Source: Vishniacozyma victoriae
Lineage: Eukaryota; Basidiomycota; Tremellomycetes; Tremellales; Bulleribasidiaceae
DNA: 64,000 nt
Direction of reading: 5' to 3'
Assembly (NCBI GenBank): GCA_017654735.1
Contig: JADPYG010000088.1
Location: 4,526,001-4,590,000, forward strand
Part shown: positions 1-13,800 of the stretch, in pieces
Position numbering within the stretch: the first letter of the stretch is position 1
Layout: the number at the start of each line of letters is the position of its first letter
Program-made: the position numbers and the translations under genes
Notes under the pieces: model-generated
The model's database searches: none
What the model saw: the letters and a program-made list of their open reading frames with translations, nothing else
Told to the model about the DNA's origin: nothing

Positions 1-112
1 TCGAGACAGCTAGCATCTAGTAGATGCGACAACATGCATGGGTAGTGTGATAATACAGTGGTTTTGCAGCTGACTAATGACGATACAGGAAAACTAAGAA
101 TACGAATTTGTG

Positions 113-1963
113 TTACACCCAGACGTCTTCACGCTGCAGCCGGACCAATTCTTCAGGGTCAAACAACCGCTCATAGCATGGACGTCCTGGTGTTCGATAA
201 TGGGCATATGGGTCTTGAGGTGATATCTGACATGATCAGCATCCGAGTCATTCATCGAACCAATTGATACTTACAGATTTTCCACAACGAAAGCAGAAAT
301 GACCGCCACAACGACCACAAGTCATGTGATTACACCCGTAGCTGATTGGTCAGCTTCCCCTTCGTGGCATGCACTAATTGACATACCTCCGCTCGACCCT
401 AACACCACACCCAGCACAAGGCATAGTCTTTTCCTCCATCCACTTTTTATTCTCCTCATCTTCCTGCCATTGAGCAACCATCTTTTCCAAATTGCGTTTC
501 CCCCTCCGCAGTTCCATTTTCTGGCGTTCAAATGATCCTTCCGCATAGCTCAAGTACTCTTGTACCAGAGACGAGCCTGCTGCAAATGCACATGGAGAGT
601 GGGGACCATGCCATGTATTGGAGCAATAGAGGCAGAATGAGTAGCCACAATATGTACAGCGGCGGTATCGGTCCCATCTTTCATCGTGGACTGACTCCGA
701 GGTAGAGGTGGTTTCTGAGGGCAGTACCTCCACGTCAGACGAGGAAGGTGGATTGGCGACGTCGGAAAGACGTATCACGCGCTTGGAGGGTATACTGTTG
801 ATTTTGATATCGGAGCTAGTGGCCGTAGGTGGCGGTACAGGTCTCTGGCAAGCAGGACGGGGACAGATCGTATATGTAGGATCTGAACTCAGCATTGACC
901 AAAGAACACATCTGATGACTCACCCGTTTCAATAATCCGATTCTCCTTGATTCGTTCCCATCTCTGTCTCAAGGTCTTGCCTACCACCGACTCGACAAGA
1001 GCGGGCGTAACACCCTTATCTGCATTATCCGCTTTACTATCCTTGGTAGCTCGTTCTTTCGTACAGACCACACTAGGGCAGAAGACGTTCTCCAAGCTCC
1101 CCTCAGTGATAGCAAGTGTCCAGCAGGCACTGAGGCAGGGCAGGCAGCTGAGTATCAGCATCATGCCGTGTTCGATAATTAGAGACGCACAAGACACATC
1201 CACACCCTGGCATTTGGATACAGCTTTTCCCTTTCCTGTCTTCCAAGCAGATACCACATGAAAATGCCGTCTTTTCAAAGTCTGATTGCATCTGACTTGC
1301 ATTATACGTTTTCAATGCCGTGTAGAAGGTCGACATCGGCGTTTCACCAACCGGACGAAGTCTGTCCGCATCAGTCTGAACCCTTGGGGTGCGATGAGTG
1401 ACATACCGCAATATGTCATCCTTCAGCAAACCCAGATCCGAAGGACATTCCCCTGATCCAATCCATTCCCACCACCTCCAAATCACACCACTGCCCTCTC
1501 CGGCAGCTTCCTTGTCCTCGCTCCACATGGTTTCTAGCCGGTGCTCAATCTCCACGCGATATGGCTTATCAAGCCATTGGTCCACTTCTGATCCAACTGT
1601 TGCTTCAAGGCTGATGATTTCTGGAGGTTCATATATTGGGTAGAGGGGTGGTATGCGAATTTCAACCTTGATAGGAGGAAGGTGGGAGAGCTTCAATGGC
1701 GTTACGGGTGATACCTCATCAACTGCGTGCGAGGTCGATAATTCTGCAATGGTCGACTCAGACAGTGTGATTGGTATCTCAAGATTTATAATTCTGGACG
1801 CATCTCCGTGATTCGACGGTTGGAATTGGACTAGCGAGTCATAGACAGACTACAACATCAACACAGCGTAATTGATCAGGGGAAAGATACAACTGACCTG
1901 AAGTACCGTGAGCTCATCCTCAAACGCATCGGCGCATCGAGCTAGCTCCTCCGAGTCTCCCAT
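113..1963 (-). CDS. RBR-type E3 ubiquitin ligase (RNF14/Itt1-like, RWD domain)
   Basis: Likely RING-between-RING ubiquitin ligase of about 520 aa in at least six exons. It starts at the ATG complementary to 1961-1963 (MGDSEELARCADAFEDELTV) and ends at the TAG/TAA position 113-115. The N-terminal third is an RWD domain (PIYEPPEI region). RING1 follows (CGICLEDRKGKSC, then CGCVFCLPC after an intron), then an IBR (CTYCGYSFCLYC...WHG) and RING2, where splicing joins GVRVERS to YGCNHMTCGRCGGHFCFRCG. The Cys in the GCNHMTC loop is where the catalytic thioester Cys of RBR ligases lies. The last intron is 227-274 and the final exon (113-226) ends LVRLQREDVWV. Family knowledge: RNF14-type ligases charge ubiquitin through RING2 and bind partners through RWD. 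One oddity is that the fourth RING1 zinc ligand is Cys instead of His. The gene is divergent from PMS1. Family call is firm; substrate unknown. Confidence 0.88.
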
Positions 1964-2174
1964 CTCTCTTCTCTACTACGATTGACCGTGAGAATATGAT
2001 ATGTCCCTCAAAGATGATATAGATTGATGAAATCGATTAAGATGGTTTTTGCTGACTTGGACTCATGAAGTGGAGGTTTAGATACACGTGCCTCGGGGAC
2101 TCCACATGACGCGACTTGAAGGCTGAGATTTCAGATTGTCCTCCTCATTGTATACAGGTGAGAGATAGAGGGCG
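1964..2174. promoter_or_regulatory. Bidirectional promoter, RBR ligase / PMS1
   Basis: A 211-bp gap between two divergent start codons, so it must hold both promoters. Visible motifs are a CACGTG E-box at 2085-2090 and an ACGCGA core at 2109-2114. The latter resembles MBF/MCB-type cell-cycle sites, which would suit a mismatch-repair gene. These are motif matches only, with no evidence of use. Confidence 0.45.
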
Positions 2175-5100
2175 ATGGGTAGTATAAGAGGTAAGTACAT
2201 ACTAGCAGAGTGATCAGAGCTGAGAATAAGCGATCGAGGGGGACTCTGTACATCGTTTACACGCCGGTCAAGTCGTCCTCGAGCTTCAGCAAGCTGTTAA
2301 AGAATTACTTGAGAATAGTCTGGATTCAGGCGCGACTAGCGTAGAGGTCAAGATCAAAGATCATGGATTGGATAGTATAGAGGTCATTGATAATGGCTCC
2401 GGAATTGCTGAGGAGGATTGGCCTTCTATTGGTAGGTGGTCATGTGTATTGAGTTGATGGTAGGATTGAAACACCACACTTCAAAGTTACCTGCTCTATC
2501 TGCTTTACCTTATGTTACCACCTTTGGATTCAGGGGAGAAGCGCTTTCATCGCTATGTGCTCTCTGTGAGAGTGTGACGGTAGTCACTGCTACCAAAGAG
2601 ACAGCACCTCTGGGAGCGATTATCAAGCTTGGCAAGGATGGGACGGTGCTGGATAGTACAGGAAAAGTCGCTCGGCCTGTAAGTCAGCTAGTGTGACGTG
2701 GATCTACAGCTGATGAGATAGAGAGGTACGACCATCACTTTGACCGGTCTGTTTGCACCGCTACCAGTTCGGCGAAAGGAATTCGAGAGGACAGCCAAGA
2801 GGGAATACACCAAAGCTCTAACTACCTTGATGTCATATGCCCTTGTTCCAGCCAGCGTGTCCAAGGAGGACGGCAGAGAGGGAGTCAGACTGAAAGTGGA
2901 AGCTATCGCAGCGGGGAAGAATGGGTGAGATGCTCGATTAGTAAACGGGACGTCAGCTGATTGTAGGAAACGAAACACTGTAATTGTCACCGACGGCCGA
3001 GGGTCATTAAGATCCTCAGTGACCGCAGTCTGGGGACCAAAAGCATTGGAGAACGTCCTCGACATAAATCTGGAGCTGGACGTAGGGATCGACCGATTGA
3101 TGGCCAAACGTGAAGGCTTGGATACTTCGTACGTTGTCCTTCTTTTACAAAGCTGATAATAGGTCACAAGCGGTCAAAGTTACAGGCCTGATCTCATCAG
3201 CCACCTGGGGTCAGGGGAGGTCTAGCGCCGACCGACAGTTCTACTATATGAATGGAAGACCTGTAGATCTCCCTGTGGTCGCTAAGGCGGTAAATGAGGT
3301 GTATAAGAGTTTCAATACCAATCAACTCCCACTTGTTGTTTTAGACTTTACCGTCCCAAAAGGTATGTCCTGAGGTGAATGTGACTGATGAACAGAAAGC
3401 GTTGATATCAATGTTAGTCCAGACAAGAGGTCGATATTCCTGCATAGCGAAGCCCAGCTAGTTGAGGCTTTGAGGGTACGTGCATTCATACTACGTGGGC
3501 AGGGGCTAATGATAGACTGCAATGGACGAATTCTTCCAACCATCAAGATCGAATTTCACGGTTGGAGGAGCATCACAGAAAGTAACCATGGTGCAATCAT
3601 CTCTCCTCCCGCGATCCACACAACCTATCATCCTGGATGAAGATGAGGAACAGGAGGAGGAAGCAGAGGGAGAGGGAGAGGAGTCACAAGTCGAGAGTCA
3701 CGACACAGATACTACCCCCGGGGACTCTGATAAGGAAAACATTCCCGCCCCGCTCGATGATGAGACGCCTGAACTAGAATCTCCTCCACCCAAACGACAA
3801 CGTACCGCTGTACCTATACCGGCCATTGCTTCTTCTTCCTCTGGAAGAGTAAGTCGGAGGATCAGTACGACCACTGCATCTTGGTCTCCCGATAGATCAA
3901 GCAAGACGACAAATCCGCGATCGAGGAGAGACGAACGCACGAATCTCAAGAAGAGGCTTGAGGGGTATGCTAGTCAAAGCTCGATATTGGCTCCGAAAAG
4001 GTCTACGGCTGAAGAGGATGAGTTGGAAAGTGAGGAAGAAGACATCGTCCATGTGCCTTCGCGTCCGACAACGGCCAGTACTCGTCGACAAGTCAGGCAG
4101 GTCCCGATGGAGGAGCCTGAGGATGAAGAGCCGGTAGCAAGTCTGATGGTGGAGTCAAGCAATGAACCGGTTACCACAAGATCGAGACCCCGGCGTCCCT
4201 CACCGACGCCCTCCCTCGACGAGGAAGACGCGACCATGATCGTTGCATCATCCAGTCGATCGAGACTCGCCTCTCCTGATCATGGTGAGGACGGCGCTAC
4301 CGCAGAAGAGCACCGACTGGACGACAGTCTATCAAGTGAGGAATGGCTTGAGCAGACAGACGGAGATATCGATATGGTTACTACAAGCACATCACGGAAG
4401 CTCACCGAATCAGTATCCGGACCCTCAAGACCTCGACCTCGCAGCCCTTCACCGGTCCAAGAAGAAGTCAGCGACGATGACGATATACAGTACCTCGCCG
4501 AATCTTCCATCGCTCCTCCACCCGCTCAGACATTAAGATCAAGTACTTCCTTCCGAGACGAGATCACTTCAACAGCCGCAAATGGAGAAGTGAAACTGTC
4601 CTTCGATCTCGACCGGCTACGTGATAGACAGCGGAAGCGCCGCAAATTAGGTCCGAGGACGGGAGCAGCTAGAGATGCCTATTCTGCATTGAAGGAAGGA
4701 GGTGTCTCTTCAGCAGCTGGAATCGAGAATCGAGATCTAGCCTCTGCGGAAGAAGCGTTATCCAGGACGATAAGTAAATCCGATTTTGAGGATATGGAAG
4801 TTCTCGGCCAGTTCAATAAAGGTTTCATTATCGCTCGACTTCGGAGACTGGGTGAGAAGGGAACGGACGATTTATTCATTATCGATCAACATGCTAGTGA
4901 TGAGAAGTACAACTTCGAGACATTACAGCAAACTACTGTTATCAAGGCTCAATCTCTTATCCGGTAAGTCTTCTCGTTCATTGTGGGGTATTGCTGACAT
5001 GGCAGACCGAGACCACTTCATTTGACGGCTGGTGACGAGATTGTGGCTGTTGAGAATCTTGATATACTTCGCTCTAATGGATTTGAAGTGGAGATAGACG

Positions 5101-5571
5101 AGGATCAGATTCCAGGTAGAGGCGAGAGGATCAAATTATCTGCCATGCCAGTAAGCAAGGAAACCACGTTCGACTTCAAAGGTAAGTCTTTACCCGTCTC
5201 TCGATTTCAAATCTAATGATAGATCTGGAACAACTCTTACACCTTCTTTCTGACGGCTCAAGACCAGCAGGACAGATGGTGAGATGTACGAAAGCTCGTG
5301 CAATGTTCGCCATGCGAGCATGTAGGAAGAGCGTTATGATTGGAAAGACATTGACCAGGAATCAAATGGTGGCTTTGCTACGGAATATGGGGACAATCGA
5401 TCAGCCTTGGGTATGTCTACTACTCTCGTGTGAGCGAATGCTGATACTCAGAACTGCCCTCATGGGAGACCGACGATGCGACATTTGACGAAATTGGATT
5501 CTGGGAGAGAGGATCGTAATGGTACATCAAGTAGAATAGATTGGGCTACCTGGTCCCCTCCAGATATGTGA
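2175..5571 (+). CDS. PMS1: DNA mismatch repair endonuclease PMS1 (MutL-alpha subunit)
   Basis: Complete PMS1 of roughly 990 aa in about ten exons. Exon 1 is tiny (ATG at 2175, MGSIR), then an intron leads into [20 protein letters not shown]. The GHKL ATPase motifs are present: [15 protein letters not shown], and [10 protein letters not shown] in the next exons. The MutL transducer domain carries [13 protein letters not shown] long acidic Ser/Glu-rich linker lies at about 3600-4750. The C-terminal dimerisation/endonuclease domain has GQFNKGFI, the metal-binding [12 protein letters not shown] (DQHA-x2-E-x4-E), [10 protein letters not shown] and, after the last intron, CPHGRPTM. The gene ends at TGA 5569-5571. 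Family knowledge: with MLH1, PMS1 nicks the daughter strand during mismatch repair in the nucleus. All catalytic motifs look intact, so this should be a working enzyme. Confidence 0.96.
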
Positions 5572-6304
5572 TATGCACCATGCTCCCTCCAACATCGTCC
5601 CTCTATGTTCCTTAAAGTGGAAATATTACAACATATTTTTTGACGGTCGTCTAGTTAAATATGGGTCGAGATTGCGATTATACTGGCTTTGGCATCTTGT
5701 CGACGGCTTTGAGATTGTACTCGACATTGTTCGAGTAATGCTGTACGAGTTTAGCGGCTGTATCGACATGCGCAGATGATTCCAGGTATTCCTACTCCAT
5801 CAGTCCGGCAACATAGGTTCAAGGAAGAACGAACTCGGATACATAGGTTCATCTCGTGAACTGCTTCATTGCATTTATCCTGTTTGTCAGCGAGTCATGT
5901 GGCACGGAATGAAAGACGTACAACATTCTTGATGATTCTCTCTAGTAGCACTGCCTGCTCTGCTTCATGTGGGTTCTCCATTGTTGTTGGATGTACTAGT
6001 CAAAGGTCTAGTTATCGCTTCTCTAGAATTCTAACTCTTAACCTCCACTCTCGCGACTGAGATAAGTATCGTGGGAAAGCAAGATAGTGGAATTTCAATG
6101 GGGATACGCACGTGGCTCGTTTGTTTGTCCCTTTTGCTTTTGGCGGCGGCGATCGGGGTAGAATTAGTGGAACGACGTTTTTAGGTGATACGAGACTTGA
6201 AGATCGACCCAACACATCGATAACCTATTCCTTAACTCTTCTTCATCATCCTTGCTCGGACCACTCTTTTCTGAGCACACATATTCGACACACTCATATT
6301 CACA
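5572..6304 (+). promoter_or_regulatory. Intergenic region and probable ERG25 promoter
   Basis: About 730 bp between tandem genes PMS1 and ERG25. I see no conserved coding exon. A CACGTG E-box lies at 6109-6114, 191 bp before the ERG25 ATG. Fungal SREBP-type factors regulate ERG25 and can bind E-box or SRE-like sites, so this is a plausible but unproven sterol-response element. A short direct repeat (CATAGGTTCA) occurs near 5811 and 5841. Confidence 0.35.
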
Positions 6305-7486
6305 ATGGCTTCAGTCGCCTACGATCTACTGCACAAAGTGGCACCCGTTGTCGCTGAACAATTCATATTTCAGAATGCCTCGACAACACAGAACGAACTT
6401 TATGGCGATCTCAACATGGATCACCTTAATTGGTTAGAACGTAAATGGGCTGGATACTACATCTGGATGGGCAATGCCCTACTTGCTACCGGTGTCATGA
6501 GTTTCGTTATGCACGAGGTGAGTCCGGCATGATTTAGCTGGGATCGAGCTGATAACAGATCGTCTACTTTGGTCGAGCTATCCCTTGGTTGCTAATTGAT
6601 GCTATCCCTTACTTCCACCAGTACAAGCTTCAGCCTGTAAGCCACCAGCTCTAGACTACAAGAGCGCAACTGATAGACAGGGAAAATTCGTTAGCAACGC
6701 TCAAATCTGGAAATGTACCAAAGTCGTCCTCCTCACCCACTTTACCTGTGAAGCTCCTCTTATCCTCGCATTCCACCCAATCTGCGCCTACTTCGGTATG
6801 GCCACGTTTAATGTTCCCTTTACTCCTTGGCCCATCATGGCTGCTCAGATCGCTTGTTTCTTTGTCTTTGAGGGTAAGCTACTCGTCTTTGACGACACCG
6901 GATACAGCTGATGACAGATTTCTTCCACTACGTCGCTCACCGAGCTCTACACTGGGGACCCCTTTACAAGAACATTCACAAGCTACATCACGAGTTCTCT
7001 GCCCCTATCGGTCTAGCTGCCGAATACGCCCACCCACTCGAAGTCCTCATCCTCGCCCAGGGTACCATCTCCGGTCCCTTCCTTTACTGTCTTTTCCGAA
7101 AGGACTTGCACATCCTCACCGTCTACCTCTGGGTCACTCTCCGACTATGCCAAGCAGTTGATGCTCACTCTGGATACGACTTCCCCTGGTCTCTTCGACA
7201 CATTCTCCCATTCTGGGCTGGAGCTGATCACCACGATTACCACCACATGGCCTTCACAAATTGCTACAGTACCTCTTTCCGATGGTGGGACCACATGCTC
7301 GGTACCGACAACAAGTACAATGCTTACAAGGCCCGAATCGCTGCTGCCAAGCCAGAAAACAGGGATGCCGTCGAGAAGCGAGAGAAGGAGATCACCGAGG
7401 CCGAGGGTTTGAGGGCAGAGAGGCTTGCTGCTGCTGGAGGTGGTCGAGGTGGAATGGAGGGTGTGCCAAAGGGCAAGCTAGAGTAG
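6305..7486 (+). CDS. ERG25: C-4 methylsterol oxidase
   Basis: Complete gene of about 345 aa in four exons, ATG at 6305 and TAG ending at 7486. It belongs to the fatty-acid-hydroxylase superfamily of di-iron membrane enzymes and shows the three histidine clusters: HYVAH (just after the third intron), HKLHH, and HHDYHH. The family block GLAAEYAHPLE is also present. Hydrophobic segments lie at WMGNALLATGVMSFVM and IVYFGRAIPWLLIDAI and in the region before the first His box. Family knowledge: the enzyme oxidises the C4 methyl groups of 4,4-dimethylzymosterol in the ER during ergosterol synthesis, with ERG26 and ERG27. The C-terminal tail is charged and then Gly-rich (AAAGGGRGG) and ends KGKLE; a basic, lysine-containing tail suits an ER membrane protein. 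All His ligands are present. Confidence 0.95.
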
Positions 7487-7852
7487 GCACTAGGAGTCAA
7501 ATAGACATTTCATTCCTTAATCATAAATCATCGTTCCTTACATATGCATCTTCCTGTCGGAATCGCGTGGTCCGGTCTTCTCCCAGCCTGCATTGACGTT
7601 CTGAAGTACCCATCTGATTGTTGACAGATGTATCACAACTCAGTGCGACACAAAAGTGCCACACTGACGTCAGGCATCGCCAGTCACTAAGTAGTGCAGC
7701 TAGCATTGTCCTATGTCTACCCGGCTTTACTTCATCTACATTTCTTTTTGTTCACCTTCATCATCCACGGCCTCGACTGGAGTAGTGTCGACTTGTACGA
7801 TTAGTCATTGCAGAACAGAATTAGGAGGATCGAATTTGGTGGCTAGACAAAG
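7487..7852 (+). promoter_or_regulatory. ERG25-VPS13 intergenic region with CRE-like site
   Basis: 366 bp between tandem genes. It contains a perfect palindromic TGACGTCA (7665-7672), the consensus for ATF/CREB-type bZIP factors, about 180 bp before the VPS13 start codon. Nothing else is recognised. Confidence 0.3.
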
Positions 7853-10800
7853 ATGCAGGCACTCAAAGAGGTCGCCTTGCGATTGTTAAATGTCTATGTC
7901 TCGCCTTATGTAGAGAACTTGAATGCCGAGGATCTCTCGCTTTCAGTGTTCGGAGGTATGTCAGCTTGCTAGGCCGCGGACTGTCCAAGCTGATGATATA
8001 GGTAGTCTACAATTTCACGGGCTCCACCTCAAGAAGACATTACTGGAGAGATTCGGATTACCAGTCGATATCGTCGCTGGAGATATTGGGAATTTATCAG
8101 TATCGATCCCATGGACTCAACTCAAGAATCAACCGGTCAAGATTGTCATTGATGATGTCTATATTCTCGCGAGGGCTAGACCGCAGGGCAAGGTGGATTT
8201 GGAGGAGGACGCGAGGATAGAGCAGGCTACAAAGCAGGAGAAGTTAAAGTCTGCGGAGGCTGTTGATAATGCCGCGAGTCAGGTCGGAGCAGTTGCAGGG
8301 GATGAAGGTATGATATACCTGTATAAAATCATGGGGAATGCTGACAGGCCAGGAAAGCAGTCATACATGGGCGCGATCGTATCGAAAGTAGTGGATAATG
8401 TCCAGATTCATGTCAAGAACATTCACATGAGATACGAGGATGGATCGAGTACACCGGAGGTAAGCTTTCGCGAGCTTGCACAAAGCACAAGCTAATATCA
8501 TAGCACCCATTCGCTGCTGGACTTACCATCTCGGAGTTCAAGGCTGTTTCAACAGATGGTAACTGGGTAGAAGCGTTTATTCAGAGCAGTCTGGGAGGTG
8601 TTCACAAGGTCTGTCTACTCATCTTCGTTGCTGAGGATCGGCTGATAAAATAGTTGGTCAAGCTGGAAGCACTGTCGGTCTACTTTGATACGGATACTGG
8701 TAGTTTGGACAAAGGGCCCGAGGATCGGGCTGGAACTTTGAATGCTCTCAAGCAGATGGTGCGTCTTGACATGGCAGTACCAAGTATCTTAACTGATTTC
8801 CTAGCTGGCTGGTTCCCCCGCTCATCAGCACATCCTTCGGCCTGTCACTGGAGAAGCACGAGTATGTAGACCTCGGAAGTGACCGCGGACGAGCTAACAA
8901 ACAGGTAATCGTCAACAAGAGCATGTCCCCTACAACGCCCAAAGTCGACGCAGTCGTCATGTTTGACGAGATTGGAGTCGTGTTTGATCGTGATCAGTAC
9001 CGAGACGCCCTATCCGTTGTCGACGTCTTCCACTTTTACCGCCGTACGCACCAATACCACAAATACCGACCGGCAGATGAAGAGTTCGAGGCAAATCCAG
9101 CGAGGGCAAGATTGAAGTTTGCTATGAAGGCTATTGCGGCAGAAGTACATGAACGCCATCGTCGCTGGACTTGGGAGTATCTGGCCGAGAGGAGGGATAT
9201 GAGGAAGAAATATGTAGAGATCTATGTGCGGAAGCTGGCTTTGACGGATGCAAAGCCTCTTCCAGCTGAGGTGAGTAATAATCTCAGGAGTGGTCTGTCG
9301 TAGCTGACATGTAGGACGGAGCTGCTTTGGCAGAAATGGAGAATACGTTACGCTACGAGGATATTCGATTCTTCCGATCAGTCGCTCGTAATCAGGCCAA
9401 GAAGGACGCAGCTACTCGCCGCAAGCTTGAAGCTGAGAAAGTCGCATCTCAAGCACCACGTCAGACGTGGGGTCAGTGGATTTGGGGGACTGGGCCATCA
9501 GAAGCACAAGGCGGTGGTATGACGGAAGATCAAAAGAAGGAATTGGACGATATCATCGATTTCGATGCTGAAGCGGCTGCTCAGCCGGTCGGAACGACAC
9601 CTAACGATTTCATGAAAGCTCGTGTGGCTGCGAAATTGAACAAGGGATCTTTTTCGCTACGAGTCGATCCACATGGAGAAAACAAGGATATCATCGCGCT
9701 TGTCTTCGACAGTTTCTCTGCGGACGCGGTTCAGTTGACCGACTCGGTCTCTGGAAAGTTGGCGTTGGGCGGATTTAGGGTGTATGATGGTACCACCTCC
9801 AACTCGCTTTATCCCCAGATTGTCCGGGTGAAAGACCTGGAGGATACAAAGATCGGAGGACCATCTCGCCAGTCTTCACTGGCAATCGAAGGCACCGAAG
9901 GCGCATTATCGGAGATGGGCGACGAGATGGGACAAACGGATGCCATCAATGATCCTTTCTTCGTGATGGAGGTTGAACATAATCCGATAGATGGCCGGGC
10001 GGATAACGCATTATCAGTCAGGATGAGACATTTGGAAATCATCTATCATAAAGGCTATGTGGAAGCCGTCGTCCAATTCTTCAGACCACCAGAGAGTCAG
10101 CTGGAATCCATCACTGCCCTCATCGATGCCGCCGGACAGACGCTTGATGGGATTCGAAAGGAGACTCGGGCTGGACTCGAGTACGCACTTGATAACCACA
10201 AGACGGTGGATATCAAGGTGGACATGAATGCTCCCATTATCATTATTCCCATGGAGTGAGCTGATTGCCTCAGTCGCGGATATAGCTGACGAGCAGTATC
10301 ACCGTCAAAGATAGTCAAGCGCTCGTCCTTGATGCCGGTCACATTGCCGTCGAAAGTAATCTGGCGGATAAAGATCAATTGAAAGAAGTCCAGAGCAAGC
10401 GTGGAAGGCAGTACAATGATGAGGATTACAAGCAGTTAGAGACGCTCATGTATGATCGATTCTCGCTTCAGCTTGAAGCCGCTCAGGTACGTTGTCATCT
10501 CAATGAGTGGATCCGACTGACGGTGTAGCTTCTCATGGGCCCTACGGTCGAAGCATGTATGGGCGTCATCGAAGACCACGATGCCTCGTCCGAATCGGAT
10601 CTACATATACTTGAAAAGATCAACTTGTCCTTCTCGGTCCAGCTTGCCATTACAAATGCTCCAAATCTTACAAGGTTCAAGGTTGCTGGTGACTTGCCGG
10701 AACTACAGGTAAACTTCTCGGACAAGAAATACAGTAAGCTTCTATCCACAAGTGAGGGCGCTTGACTGACTCGCAGAAACGCTCATGAAATTCATCGACG

Positions 10801-13800
10801 TTGCTATTCCCAAATTCGGAGATGATGCGCCCGCCGAGAAGCAATCTCGTCCTGCGATTACCGCCCAGAATCTACCTTCATACCGTCCGCATGCTATTGA
10901 AGAATACGTTCTGGATGACACCCGATCAATACGGACAGCAGAAGATCATGAAGATAGTCGAGACGACGGTAGCTCACAGGGAGACAAGGGTGTTGATCAG
11001 TTCTACGAAGCTCAGGATGAGATGGGAGAGGTGAGCTATGAGGTCGTCGGCCATCGATCAGAGCTGATACAATGCAGAGCCAGCGAGCACAGATGCAGCA
11101 GATCAACTTCGAGTTCTCGTTCTCTGTCGGTAAACTCCAGGCATCACTATTCAAGTCAACCTCGGCTACCGCAGAAAAAGCTTTGGCCGATGCTACACTC
11201 GAGGGTTTCGGCTTGACCTTTGCCCAGAGGAAATATGACATGTCGGTCGACTTATTCTTGCGGAATGTCACCCTCGCTATGGCATCTCAAAGCGGTGCAG
11301 AGAAACGACCCCTTCTCTCGTCCGCCGCCGACTCATCTTCCACATCGTCGGACCTCAAGCTCGTTCGAGTCAAATACAAGAAGGTCCAGAAGGATTCGCC
11401 TGAATTCATGGGTGTTCATGAAGGTGTTGATCAGAGTGTTGATACTGAATTATCTACCTTCAAGATCACTTTGGCGCCGGAACCGATCTTGTCATTGTAT
11501 GATTTCATCATGACTACTTTCGTACCGAAGGATGAGGAGGGTGCTGCTGGGAATGAACAGGCTGCGAAGCAGCAACAGCAGCAAGATGCACAGGTGTCTA
11601 GTGATAAGATCCGGGTACGGGTCAAGCTCACTAGTGCTCAAGGTATGCTGTTTGTCGACAAACGTCATCCTAGCTGACTCTCAGTCTCGCTCGAGAACAA
11701 CGATATCTGCTTCGCTTTACTCGCCCTGCCTTCTGCCGACGTCGCCATCATGCTACGAGCCGGCACCTTACGCGTTGGCGCAAGACTTGGGGCTCTGTCC
11801 CTGGAAGATTTGACGGAATCAACAGTAGCAGACCCCTCTTTCAAAAAGCTCCTCGCTATTGAAGGAGGTGATCTGGCCGACTTCAGCTACGAGACTTTCG
11901 ATCCTAGCGATACCGAGACTTTCCCAGGCTACAACTCATCAATCCACCTTCGAGCTGGATCGTTCAAGTTTACGTTCATGGAACAACCTATCCGAGACCT
12001 CATGACCTGGGCAACCAAATTCGCTACGATGAAAGCAGTCTACGACGCCGCCTCTCAAGCTGCCGTCCAGCGAGCAAGCGAAGTAACGAGAATTCATTAT
12101 GATGTAGTCGTCAAAACTCCCATTATTGTCCTACCGCGAGATGGCCTCGACTCTCACGATCGACTGGTATTACAGCTCGGTGAGATCGTGGCCAAGAATC
12201 AATATCTGGGAGACGCGAATGATATGGCTACTATCGAAGCTGGATTGAGCGGTATAAACGTCACCAGTGAGATCGTTGTCGATGACAAGAAAACATCTCT
12301 GCAGATGGTCAACAATGTCGCTATCACTGCCAAGATCAAGCAGGCCGGTGGGAAAGCCCACAGGACCGACCCGGAGCGTGCAGATACCGAGGTGAGTAAA
12401 CTTCCTTAAGAAGTGAATCCGGCTGACAGTCAGATCACTACCGAGATGTCGGATGTCAAAATGGGCCTGACTGCAAAGCAATATGTGCTGTTGATGGACG
12501 TTATCAAGGCCTTGCCACGCGCTCTATCGAGCGAGGAGGAAGACGAAGACGATACTTCGATGCCAGTCACACCCGCTACCGCCTCCGCTCCCCCTACCCC
12601 AGCACGCAATCAGTCATCGGATCACATGGTGAATCTAGAGCCCGAGCTCAGCATCGTTGCCGCTCAAGGCAGCAGTGAGGAAGCACCATGGAACGCAATG
12701 GACTTCGTCTTTGATGTCGGATCGATCGCTCTCGAGGTATACGACGAGCAAGCTATCGAAGAGAAGGATTTAAAAGACCATTCGATCGCTCGATTTGCTT
12801 TGGTCAAGAGTCATCTTGGATATAAGAAATTATCGGATGGGGCTAGTGAGGCTGAGTTCACGTTGAACACTCTTGCATTCATGAGTACGAGGAGTGGAAA
12901 GAGCGTGCATAGGGATATCATTCCCCATACCACTCAGAACGGCAATCAGATGTGAGTCACTTGATAAGCGACGTATACACTAGTTGACAATATAGTATGG
13001 TCCAGTATACCACCTCGGGCGGATCCGACAATTCGTCGTTGGCTATCATCACTGTCGACAGTCCAAAATTCATCTTGGCTCTTGATCCACTACAAGCTCT
13101 ACTCGATTTTGCCATCGCTCCGTTCAAGTCGAATCCGGATCAGGAGGCTACTCCACAAGTCGCCGATGGATCTGTCGACCAAGGAGGAAACAAACAAGCA
13201 GACACCAATCCCGGTCAGCTGGCTTTCCGCATCAATATCGTCCATGCTACCATTCTCGTGCTGGCCAACGATAGCGACCCAAAATCTCAAGTCATCGAAC
13301 TCAGCGTCAAGGAGATCCTGCTCTCCCAGCAGTCTATCATGGCATTCAAGATTGATCAATTGGGTATGGCGTTTGGAAGTATGGACAAGCCTGATGTTCG
13401 TGTCCGATTCCTCGATGATCTCAATGTTGCCATGTCGCTCGATACACGCCAAAAAGGATCGCAGCAAATGTCGAGCTATGAAGTCGAGATTCCCGATCCA
13501 ATCATTTTCAGAGCTTCATATACCGACATCATGCTTATTACCGATATCGTCAACAAGGCGGTGGCAGTCGCCACGTCTGCTGGCAAGTCCGGGGATGACA
13601 AGGATATGAAGGAACGAAGACGCAGAAGCGTTTCGGGTACCGATGCTTCTTCTACAAGAATGCCTGCTACTACTACAATCACCCCTGCTACTACTACAAT
13701 CACCCCTGCTCATCGATCCATCACGCAAAACACCTCGACCCGACGTACGTCCATCAGTAGACGCCGGAAATCGATGGACAAGTCGAAAGTCCTCGTTTCG

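Noticed and set aside
3698..4237. Long open frames on the minus strand opposite PMS1
   Set aside because: They are Ser-rich mirror readings of the acidic PMS1 linker, with no start context, introns or family resemblance.
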